Positions 1-5,787 are shown, counted from the first letter of the stretch. The stretch: 5,834 nucleotides of DNA from Methanosarcina sp. (GCA_024280975.1 JAMXLQ010000250.1:1-5834), one strand, 5' to 3'. Notes: a model not told the origin generated them from the letters alone. A program made the numbers and translations.

Positions 1-1
1 T

Positions 2-2116
2 GTCGCAAAGGCTGTCGAAAGGGTAGAGGCTCTCTCTTTGAACCGGAAAGACGGGATTTTCTATACAATATACAGGCATGTATACGATCTGCCGGATTCC
101 GATGAGGACAGTCACGCCGAGGTGATGGCAAATATAAAAAAGACGATTCACGAGATAAGCAACCGGTTCCAGGGGTCCGAACAATTTACCCGGCCAATTG
201 ATAAGATGGATTCCATTGACCAGATAATGGGATTTGTCATGCCGTACATACCCGTAAAACTTGCCGAAAAGCAGAAACTCCTGGAGCTCGCTTCAGTTCG
301 TGAACGGTATCTTCTATTCCTTCATATTCTGACAAAACATAAAGAAAGCATCAATCTTCAGATTGAAATGGCAAAAAAAGTCACTGACAAAATAAGCAAG
401 TCGAATAGAGAAGCAATGCTCCGTGAGCAACTGAAGGTAATTCAGGAAGAGCTCAACGAAGGAGATGAATCCGTTTCAGGCGACGCTGCGTACAGGGAGA
501 GAATTGAAAACTCAAAGATGCCTGATGAGGTAAAAAAGAAGGCATTGTCCGAATTGAAGAAACTCGAAGCTGGAGGCAGTCACAATCCTGAAGCGCATGT
601 TATAAGGAATTATCTTGACCTCCTGCTCGATCTTCCCTGGATAACCGAAGAAAAAAAGAGCATCGACATTGCCGAAGCTCGACGTGTGCTTGAGAGCAAT
701 CACAACGGACTTGAAAAGGTCAAGGAGAGAATAATCCAGCACCTGGCAGTAATGAAACTAAAAAAGGAGAAGCAAGGCTCAATTCTGCTCCTGACAGGGC
801 CACCCGGAACTGGGAAAACGAGCCTTGGAAAAAGTATTGCCGATGCGCTTGGCAGGAAATATGTTAGGGTCAGCCTTGGAGGCGTCAAAGATGAAGCCGA
901 AATCCGAGGACACAGGCGGACATATGTAGGAGCTCTGCCAGGAAGGATTATTCAAGGCATGAGAAAAGCAGGCACGAAAAACCCGGTGTTTATCCTTGAT
1001 GAGGTCGATAAGCTTTCAGCTTCCTACTCAGGAGACCCTGCAAGTGCCCTTCTGGAAGTCCTTGATCCGGAACAAAATAACACGTTCTCAGACCACTATT
1101 TGGAAATTCCATATGACCTGTCCGATGTATTGTTCATAGCTACCGCCAACTCCATGGCAAGTATCCCCTGGCCGCTTTTGGACAGAATGGAAACAATTGA
1201 GATCTCAGGTTATACGAAAAACGAAAAACTTGCGATTGCAAAAGACCACCTGCTGCCCTGCATACTGGAAGACCACGGCCTTGATGCGGAGAAACTTAAA
1301 ATTGAAGATGAGGCTCTGAAAGTAATCATTGATAAGTATACTCGCGAAGCCGGCGTCCGCGGACTCAAAAAGCAGCTTGCAAAGACTGCAAGGTTTGTGT
1401 CCGAAAAGATTGTGTCAGGCAAGGCCGATCTTCCTTACGCGGTCAGAGTGGACATGCTTAAAGAGATTCTGGGAAAAGAGGTAATCCGGCAGGAAGAGGC
1501 CAGAAAAGAGAATATTCCCGGCGTGGTTACAGGGCTTGCATGGACGCCTGTAGGAGGAGATATTCTCTTCATAGAAGGTACGTTTATGCCAGGCAGTGGA
1601 AAACTTACGCTTACAGGTCAGCTCGGGGATGTGATGAAGGAGTCTGCAAAGATCTCTTTGAGCCTTGTAAGGTCACGGCTTGCAAATACTGCAAACAGCT
1701 TTGACTTTACCTCAAGCGACATTCATATCCACGTGCCTTCAGGTGCAACCCCAAAGGACGGCCCGTCGGCAGGTGTAACCCTCTTTACTGCTTTGACTTC
1801 CCTGATTACAGGCAAAGCGGTTGATCCGAAAATCGCTATGACCGGTGAGGTCACACTAAGTGGAGCCGTATTGCCTGTGGGTGGCATAAAAGAAAAAGTC
1901 TTGGCAGCTCACAGGGCAGGCATAAAGAAGGTAATCCTGCCAAAAGAGAACGAAAGGGATCTGGAGGATGTGCCTGAAGATGCCAGAAACGAACTTAATT
2001 TCGTGCCCGTAGAGACTATTGAAGAGGTCCTGAGAGAAGCTCTGGATATTGACTTGCCTAGGCCGATAATATCGTATCCTGCAGGAAACAATTTCGCACC
2101 TGTGCACAATATCTAA
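2..2116 (+). CDS. lon: ATP-dependent Lon protease, LonA (bacterial) type, 5'-truncated by window edge
   Basis: ATP-dependent serine protease that unfolds and degrades misfolded and regulatory proteins in the cytoplasm as a hexameric ring. The frame is open to the left edge, so the true start lies upstream. The TTG at 38 is internal, because homologous Lon sequence continues before it. 704 codons are visible; compared with E. coli Lon (784 residues), roughly the first 90-100 are missing. Numbering from the first visible codon: substrate-binding N-domain with the LREQLKVIQEEL helix; Walker A GPPGTGKT 266-273; Walker B VFILDE 329-334; sensor-1 Asn383; arginine finger in LLDRME, Arg395; sensor-2 in GVRGL, Arg453; protease domain with catalytic Ser589 (PKDGPSAG) and Lys632 (GGIKEK), 43 residues apart as in E. 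coli Ser679/Lys722. There is no membrane insertion in the AAA+ domain, so this is soluble LonA and not the usual archaeal LonB. The visible part is intact and all catalytic residues are present. It converges on the UbiB-family gene. Confidence 0.97.
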   Translation, partial: VAKAVERVEALSLNRKDGIFYTIYRHVYDLPDSDEDSHAEVMANIKKTIHEISNRFQGSEQFTRPIDKMDSIDQIMGFVMPYIPVKLAEKQKLLELASVRERYLLFLHILTKHKESINLQIEMAKKVTDKISKSNREAMLREQLKVIQEELNEGDESVSGDAAYRERIENSKMPDEVKKKALSELKKLEAGGSHNPEAHVIRNYLDLLLDLPWITEEKKSIDIAEARRVLESNHNGLEKVKERIIQHLAVMKLKKEKQGSILLLTGPPGTGKTSLGKSIADALGRKYVRVSLGGVKDEAEIRGHRRTYVGALPGRIIQGMRKAGTKNPVFILDEVDKLSASYSGDPASALLEVLDPEQNNTFSDHYLEIPYDLSDVLFIATANSMASIPWPLLDRMETIEISGYTKNEKLAIAKDHLLPCILEDHGLDAEKLKIEDEALKVIIDKYTREAGVRGLKKQLAKTARFVSEKIVSGKADLPYAVRVDMLKEILGKEVIRQEEARKENIPGVVTGLAWTPVGGDILFIEGTFMPGSGKLTLTGQLGDVMKESAKISLSLVRSRLANTANSFDFTSSDIHIHVPSGATPKDGPSAGVTLFTALTSLITGKAVDPKIAMTGEVTLSGAVLPVGGIKEKVLAAHRAGIKKVILPKENERDLEDVPEDARNELNFVPVETIEEVLREALDIDLPRPIISYPAGNNFAPVHNI

Positions 2117-2145
2117 ACAGACTGTAATACATTAGAAGTTCATTA

Positions 2146-2194
2146 AGGGCACTAGGATAGATTTATGGTCTTTCCAGAACCCATAATCTGCCCT
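2146..2194 (+). other. Imperfect hairpin in lon 3' untranslated region
   Basis: A lower stem AGGGC (2146-2150) pairs with GCCCT (2190-2194). An upper stem AGATTTATGG (2159-2168) pairs with CCATAATCT (2181-2189) with one bulged T. There is an 8-nt bulge on the left side and a 12-nt loop. It starts 30 nt after the lon stop. No long T-run follows, so it is more likely a 3'-end stabilising or processing structure than a terminator. The strand is assigned from lon transcription and the function is inferred. Confidence 0.45.
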
Positions 2195-2218
2195 AAATCC
2201 TTACCTCTTTACACAAAT

Positions 2219-2263
2219 TGAGTTCAAAAATCCAAAATGGAATGAACTCATGCCTTCTTTTTT
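2219..2263 (+). terminator. Probable terminator of lon: hairpin plus T-run
   Basis: Perfect 8-bp inverted arms TGAGTTCA (2219-2226) and TGAACTCA (2243-2250) enclose a second short stem TCCA/TGGA (2231-2234, 2238-2241) with an AAA loop. Eight nucleotides downstream comes TTTTTT (2258-2263) inside a pyrimidine-rich stretch. Archaeal RNA polymerase terminates mainly at T-runs and needs no hairpin, so the T-run is the likely stop signal and the stem may protect the 3' end. It lies about 100 nt after the lon stop codon and is correctly placed between convergent genes. Confidence 0.6.
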
Positions 2264-2291
2264 AGAACTTAGCTTTCAGAACTCACTTTTC

Positions 2292-2333
2292 CAGACTTTA
2301 TTCTTCAGACTTTATTCTTCAGACTTTATTTTC
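2292..2333. repeat. Three tandem copies of a 14-bp repeat
   Basis: The unit CAGACTTTATTCTT occurs at 2292-2305 and 2306-2319. A third copy begins at 2320, is identical for its first 11 bases (2320-2330) and then diverges slightly. Looser CAGA-containing relatives, preceded by T's, sit on each side at 2277-2280 and 2347-2350, roughly in the same period. The tract is strongly pyrimidine-biased on the plus strand. It lies in the convergent lon/ubiB gap, downstream of the lon T-run. It may be simple slippage expansion or several weak termination sites; no coding role is visible. Confidence 0.8.
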
Positions 2334-2405
2334 AAACCATAGTTTTCAGATCTCTTTGTGGAAATTCTCTTTTCTGTGTCATCGTGCCATGTAAATTAAC
2401 TCAAT

Positions 2406-2460
2406 AAAAATTCGTGGACAATTAATCTAACTTTTCAAGTAAGTATACACTTGGGAAGTT
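2406..2460 (-). terminator. Possible 3'-end structure and terminator of the UbiB-family gene
   Basis: Arms AACTTTTCAAGT (2429-2440) and ACTTGGGAAGTT (2449-2460) form a 12-position stem with an 8-nt loop. On minus-strand RNA two central positions are A-C mismatches, while on plus-strand RNA they are G-U wobbles, so the stem is stronger in the plus orientation. It overlaps the ubiB stop codon (2459-2461). On the minus strand a TTTTT run follows at 2410-2406. It could end ubiB transcription or act as a backstop for lon readthrough. Confidence 0.45.
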
Positions 2461-4138
2461 ATATTCGGCCTGTCCTGAAGATATTAAAAACAAGCCATAG
2501 CCCAAAAAGGCTGGCAAGAAAGAAACTGAAAATGCCAAGAAAAGGCACACCCCAAAGAAAGGGTTTCATATCTGTCTGAATGACCATAGAGGAAGCGATG
2601 ATCATGGCAGAGATTATCAGACTAAAAGAAAGACGATTACTAGCAACGTTAATTTCGGACACCAGCCGATTACCTTCCTCTGATTCAAACTTTATTCTTA
2701 AGTAACCATTCTCAGCATGATCAAGTATATGTGAGATTTTGGTCGGAGCTTTTTGGAAAAGACGCGACCAGCTTGAAATACTGCTGCAAGTTCTGCGGGC
2801 CAGATTTTGTGGATAAAGACGCTCTTTCATTTCCTTTTTTGCATAAATCTCGATAAGCTCGGTAAAATTGAAATCTGGATCTATTATAAGTACAAAGCCT
2901 TCAACAGCCACTATACCTCTTACTAATAAGGCTATGTTATGGGGTATAGTAACCTGATGATCCCTTAAAGTGCCTATCAATTCTTCGATTATCACGGAAG
3001 TATCTAGGTTTTTCAAGGCTTTACCATAGTATTTAGAACGAAAGGAGTCGATGTCTACTTTCAATGATCTTGTATCTACATTAGAGTCTATACACCCCAT
3101 ATCCCGGAATAATTCTATACACGACGAACTATCTCCTTTAACTAAAGCCACCATTCCATCCAGGAACATATCGCTTACTTCTGAGGAAAGATGACCCGTC
3201 ATCCCAAAATCAAGAAATGCTACAGTTCCGTTTTCCATTATCAGGATGTTTCCTGGATGCAGGTCTGCATGGAAAAAACCATCTTCAAACACCTGCTGCA
3301 TGAAGGCTTTTCCAACTACAAAAGCTATATCACTCCTGTTGACTCCTTGCTTTTCCAGTAAATCAACATTGCTTCCTTTTATACCTTTAATATACTCCAG
3401 CGTCAGTACTCGTGTATTTGTATAATCCCAGTAAATTTTTGGGATGTAAACTTGACTGTTGTCTTTGAAATTTTCTGCAAAATGATCGACGTTCCAGCCT
3501 TCCTGAGTATAGTCTATTTCTGCGAGAGTACTGCGAGATAACTCGTTGACAATCTCAGTTGGCCTGTATAGTCTCGCCTCAGGTATATGTTCCTCAATAA
3601 GCCTGGCTATACTGTACATAATATCCAGATCGGATTCAATTACCTCTTTTATGCCAGGACGCTGGACTTTCACGACAACCTCATCGCCATTTTTTATCTT
3701 TGCCCGATGCACCTGTCCAATAGATGCACAGGCAAGTGGTTTTTTATCAAAATGATCGAACAATTCCTCGATGGAGTGCCCGAGTTCTTCTCTTAGCATT
3801 AGCTCAACTTCTTCAAATTTAAAAGAAGGTGCGTCGTCCTGAAGTTTTGCAAACTCATTAGCATATTCCAGAGGAATAAGGTCATGCCTCATGCTCAGTA
3901 ATTGACCTAACTTAATGTAGGTCGGACCCAGTTCTTCAAATATCTTACGTGCTCTAACATGCCCTGGAGTACTAAGCCTGTCGACCTTATCTTTATTCTT
4001 TAACTTATAGGTCAAGTCCCTGATACTGCTCAAACCTATCTTATCAACAATATATCCAAATCCATACTTTTGGAGAACCTCAATTATCTGACCATATCTT
4101 TTTAACATGGCGTACCGATGAAGTCTTTTACGTATCAT
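2459..4138 (-). CDS. UbiB/ABC1/AarF-family atypical protein kinase, membrane-anchored
   Basis: Complete 559-residue member of the UbiB/COQ8/ABC1 family: atypical kinase-fold proteins, generally ATPases, that support synthesis of lipid-soluble isoprenoid electron carriers at the membrane. Visible motifs are the family-specific KxGQ (Lys76-Gln79, KLGQ), an Ala-rich nucleotide loop as ACASIGQVH from 136 (Cys137 where Ala is common), the VVVK lysine 157, ExD (Glu207/Asp209), HADLHPGN 290-297 and DFG 310-312. The C-terminus has two hydrophobic helices (about 503-521 and 530-552), as in UbiB. Length is close to E. coli UbiB (546). The start ATG at 4138 is the first after an in-frame TAA; Met11 is the only nearby alternative and neither has a strong Shine-Dalgarno. 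It converges on lon and has its own TATA-like box. Methanosarcina uses methanophenazine and not ubiquinone, so a role in methanophenazine or other prenyl-lipid metabolism is inference; ubiB is not used as a symbol because function is unproven. Confidence 0.93.
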   Translation of the reverse strand: MIRKRLHRYAMLKRYGQIIEVLQKYGFGYIVDKIGLSSIRDLTYKLKNKDKVDRLSTPGHVRARKIFEELGPTYIKLGQLLSMRHDLIPLEYANEFAKLQDDAPSFKFEEVELMLREELGHSIEELFDHFDKKPLACASIGQVHRAKIKNGDEVVVKVQRPGIKEVIESDLDIMYSIARLIEEHIPEARLYRPTEIVNELSRSTLAEIDYTQEGWNVDHFAENFKDNSQVYIPKIYWDYTNTRVLTLEYIKGIKGSNVDLLEKQGVNRSDIAFVVGKAFMQQVFEDGFFHADLHPGNILIMENGTVAFLDFGMTGHLSSEVSDMFLDGMVALVKGDSSSCIELFRDMGCIDSNVDTRSLKVDIDSFRSKYYGKALKNLDTSVIIEELIGTLRDHQVTIPHNIALLVRGIVAVEGFVLIIDPDFNFTELIEIYAKKEMKERLYPQNLARRTCSSISSWSRLFQKAPTKISHILDHAENGYLRIKFESEEGNRLVSEINVASNRLSFSLIISAMIIASSMVIQTDMKPFLWGVPFLGIFSFFLASLFGLWLVFNIFRTGRI

Positions 4139-4203
4139 ATTGTCATTAGCCTGGAACTTTTATGGGGGGCACCTAGTTCATTTTTCAAATAAGTTAGGAG
4201 AAC

Positions 4204-4218
4204 ATATTATATATATTT
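4204..4218 (-). promoter_or_regulatory. Archaeal TATA-like box for the UbiB-family gene
   Basis: On the minus strand the sequence reads AAATATATATAATAT, a strong AT-only match to the archaeal TATA element. Initiation about 25 nt downstream would give a leader of about 45 nt before the ATG at 4138. This implies the gene is transcribed separately from the upstream 318-residue protein gene, though readthrough is possible. The transcription start is not shown by sequence alone. Confidence 0.6.
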
Positions 4219-4275
4219 AGCCAGCAGTATTTTAGAGTTCATGTCCCCTATCCTATTTCTACATTTTTTTAAATT

Positions 4276-4285
4276 GTTTGCAAAC
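4276..4285. repeat. Perfect 10-bp palindrome GTTTGCAAAC
   Basis: A self-complementary decamer lies in the 192-bp gap between the 318-residue protein gene and the UbiB-family gene, about 60 bp upstream of the latter's TATA-like box. The nonamer TTTGCAAAC (4277-4285) recurs exactly at 5463-5471, on the other side of the 318-residue protein gene. It is a possible regulator site. Palindromes of this size can arise by chance in AT-rich DNA. Confidence 0.4.
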
Positions 4286-4330
4286 TCTAGTCTCCAGAAG
4301 ATAAAGAAATTACTTAAGTTTCAGGCAGTT

Positions 4331-5287
4331 TCACCACACCCGTGAAGAGCTGTGAAAAAATTCAAAGTCGTCCACACCTTCAGGAGAAAGTCCCATTTCT
4401 TCAAACATACCCCTGAAAAATGCGCGATATTCCTCTTCAGGTATCGATTCTCCGCTGCTTCCGACATGCATTATGATTTCGAGCCTGACCTTTCCTGAAG
4501 AATCGAGTTCAACTATGTACCTGTTACCTTTATCATGAGTCACTACCTCTGCCTTTGGGATAAAATACCTTACTGAACCCACCTGGTTCCTGTCCTTAAA
4601 AAAGACCTCTTTCGTATCCGAGCCTATTTTGGGGTATCCATATAAACCCAAAACGTACTTGTCGTAACTGGAATTATCACTGTTTTCCGTAAGATAGGTA
4701 TATACAGCCGGGAAATCTGGAGACTCGTTTACCTGTATTTCAGCGTCCCATGTCTGGTTTTGTGCAGCTTTTTTCAGAGCATCGAGATACTTTTCCGAAG
4801 CTTTTTTATCCAGGCCTAAGAGGAGCCCCAATTTTTCAAGCATCCATGAGTCATCAGGAAACTCCGATAGCTGTAAAGGGGACTTGGGGTCGGGGTGGCT
4901 GAAGTTCGAGATGGCCACATAGGTTCCGATCCCTGCTGCAGTTCCGTTTTCACATACGAAAACCATAAGCTCGGAGTTCTCGTTACAGTTAAGCCTTATA
5001 TTCTGCACAAGAACAGCACTTCCGAAGCTTTTCCGTACCTCAGGAACGTCCCCTGGCTCAAAGCCCGAAGAGTTTCCGGGCCAAGGCCAAGAACCTTCCA
5101 CTTCATAGCCGGCTTTCTCCGCTTTCGTAAGTACGGAACTGTAATCAAGAGGCCCGATATCAACGTCCTCGGAATAATACCAGGAACTGTCAAAAAGTTC
5201 ATAAATAAGAAAAGGACTGAAGAAACATAGTACAAAAAAGAGGGGAATGACTAATAATAATATCAGTATGGCTTTTTGCTTATTCAT
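4331..5287 (-). CDS. Membrane-anchored extracytoplasmic protein of unknown function
   Basis: 318 residues; I do not recognise the family. A basic start (MNKQK) is followed by one long hydrophobic segment (about 6-30) and then a hydrophilic, acidic domain (about 32-318), which fits a signal anchor with the bulk outside the cell. No lipobox is convincing: Cys21 sits in FVLC without a small residue at -1. The outer domain has six N-X-S/T sequons (Asn72, 114, 128, 177, 187, 205) and two cysteines (101, 112) that could form a disulfide. It has a WPWPG stretch near 67-71 and a charged C-terminal helix-like part (about 284-300). The ATG at 5287 is chosen because GGGATGAG at 5301-5294 (minus) is a plausible ribosome site and the hydrophobic segment begins at once. 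It lies 192 bp upstream of the UbiB-family gene on the same strand, and both genes have TATA-like boxes. No catalytic motif is seen. Confidence 0.85.
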   Translation of the reverse strand: MNKQKAILILLLVIPLFFVLCFFSPFLIYELFDSSWYYSEDVDIGPLDYSSVLTKAEKAGYEVEGSWPWPGNSSGFEPGDVPEVRKSFGSAVLVQNIRLNCNENSELMVFVCENGTAAGIGTYVAISNFSHPDPKSPLQLSEFPDDSWMLEKLGLLLGLDKKASEKYLDALKKAAQNQTWDAEIQVNESPDFPAVYTYLTENSDNSSYDKYVLGLYGYPKIGSDTKEVFFKDRNQVGSVRYFIPKAEVVTHDKGNRYIVELDSSGKVRLEIIMHVGSSGESIPEEEYRAFFRGMFEEMGLSPEGVDDFEFFHSSSRVW

Positions 5288-5400
5288 AAAACTCTCATCC
5301 CTGCGAAAAGCATCATTAAACTGGAGATTCTGTCAGTGTTGCTAATGAAATCTCGAACTTTAAACAAATAGGAATTGGTAAATCGGAGCTTTTCATAACA

Positions 5401-5410
5401 TTATATTAAA
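5401..5410 (-). promoter_or_regulatory. Probable TATA-like box for the 318-residue membrane protein gene
   Basis: On the minus strand TTTAATATAA lies about 114 nt before the ATG at 5287, implying a leader of about 90 nt, a length seen in methanogens. A second AT-rich candidate (minus-strand GATATAATTTAT, 5439-5428) lies further upstream. Which one is used cannot be told from sequence. Confidence 0.45.
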
Positions 5411-5449
5411 TATGCCAACTTAGTAAATAAATTATATCTCTTTTGTAAG

Positions 5450-5473
5450 CTGTTTGAATAATTTTGCAAACAG
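5450..5473. repeat. Inverted repeat CTGTTTG / CAAACAG
   Basis: Perfect 7-bp arms CTGTTTG (5450-5456) and CAAACAG (5467-5473) are separated by 10 bp, a geometry compatible with a dimeric regulator site. The right arm overlaps TTTGCAAAC (5463-5471), which is also found at 4277-4285. It lies just upstream of the TATA-like candidates of the 318-residue protein gene and just downstream of the relic frame's hairpin, so it could be an operator or part of a 3' structure. Confidence 0.4.
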
Positions 5474-5475
5474 AG

Positions 5476-5509
5476 AAAAATGCAAATCTGCAGACCAATG
5501 TCAGCAGAT
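5476..5509 (-). terminator. Hairpin plus T-tract at the end of the relic minus-strand frame
   Basis: On the minus strand ATCTGCTGA (5509-5501) pairs with TCTGCAGAT (5494-5486), with one internal mismatch and a 6-nt loop. A T-run (TTTTT at 5480-5476) follows a few bases later. The hairpin begins inside the stop codon of the 5509-5691 frame. This arrangement is what a transcription unit on the minus strand would have, and supports that frame having been a real gene. Confidence 0.5.
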
Positions 5510-5691
5510 CAGTACATCCAGTTTGGAAACTCTCCGAGCTCAACAGCTTGTTCATTAATTAGTTCTTCTCTTGCAGATTTTCGATCGAAGTCTAATACCT
5601 CGACTTCTAAGAAGAACCTTCTAAAAAACTGCTTTTTTTCCGAGTTTTCCTATTTTTTGCCTGAGAGGATATCATAGTAATCTATAACCAT
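5509..5691 (-). pseudogene. Small frame with in-frame amber codon; probable gene relic, possibly PIN/VapC-like
   Basis: From the ATG at 5691 the frame reads MVIDYYDILSGKK, then TAG (5652-5650), then 46 further sense codons to TGA (5511-5509). The part after the TAG includes EVEVLDFDRKSAREEL, continues to GEFPNWMY and looks protein-like, with mixed charged and hydrophobic residues. An N-terminal VID..., a later VEVLDFDRxSAREE segment and a following ELGE faintly resemble a PIN-domain (VapC) toxin lacking its middle. That comparison is from memory and weak: 60 codons is about half a normal PIN domain. The simplest reading is a decayed, internally deleted gene. In Methanosarcina UAG can encode pyrrolysine, so a 60-residue readthrough product is possible but unproven. 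No convincing TATA box or ribosome site lies upstream. The end coincides with a hairpin and T-tract. Confidence 0.45.
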
Positions 5692-5715
5692 AGTGAAACC
5701 TATAACCCATAGTGA
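5682..5715. repeat. Short tandem repeat overlapping the flavodoxin gene's likely promoter
   Basis: Copy 1 CTATAACCATAGTGA (5682-5696) and copy 2 CTATAACCCATAGTGA (5700-5715) start 18 bp apart and differ by one C. Each has internal symmetry (CTAT...ATAG). A looser third relative, with CATAGT at 5673-5678, precedes them. The CTATAACC parts are weak TATA-like candidates for the gene at 5788, and copy 1 covers the ATG (5691) of the relic minus-strand frame. It may be paired regulator sites or a slippage duplication. Confidence 0.7.
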
Positions 5716-5787
5716 CCGCGTAGAGAAAACTCAGTACCCAGATTGCGAAATAAGTGTAAAAGAAGTTGGACATACGAGGTAAAAATC

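Larger units (their letters stand above)
2117..2458. other. Intergenic gap between convergent genes, no credible gene
   Basis: All six frames are broken into short pieces; the longest ATG frames I found on the minus strand are about 16 codons. The gap contains the two lon-side hairpins, the 14-bp tandem repeat, a T/C-rich stretch on the plus strand at about 2251-2385, and the hairpin at the ubiB stop codon. A small structured RNA cannot be excluded, but no promoter-like element for one was seen. Confidence 0.7.

Noticed and set aside
38..40. TTG as the lon start codon
   Set aside because: The frame is open to position 2 and the upstream codons continue Lon-like sequence; about 90-100 N-terminal residues would be missing, so the real start is outside the window.
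2292..2333. Tandem repeat as a CRISPR-like array
   Set aside because: The period is 14 bp with no spacers and no cas genes are nearby.
3546..3796. Plus-strand ORFs inside the UbiB-family gene
   Set aside because: They are opposite a highly conserved kinase coding region and are shadow frames.
4164..4176. AGGTG on the minus strand near a run of C as a ribosome site for the UbiB-family gene
   Set aside because: It is about 30 nt upstream of the ATG at 4138 and an in-frame TAA lies between, so it cannot serve an upstream in-frame start.
5222..5230. Lipobox (FVLC) in the 318-residue protein
   Set aside because: The residue before Cys21 is Leu and not Gly, Ala or Ser, and the cysteine is inside an uninterrupted hydrophobic helix, so a signal anchor fits better.
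4895..5235. Open frames on the plus strand and in a second minus-strand phase inside the 318-residue protein gene
   Set aside because: They lie wholly within a longer coding frame with a signal anchor and a plausible ribosome site; their own translations show no recognisable domain.
5480..5677. 65-codon plus-strand ORF
   Set aside because: It is the complement of the minus-strand relic frame, serine-rich with a low-complexity look and no ribosome site; the minus-strand translation is more protein-like and has a 3' hairpin.
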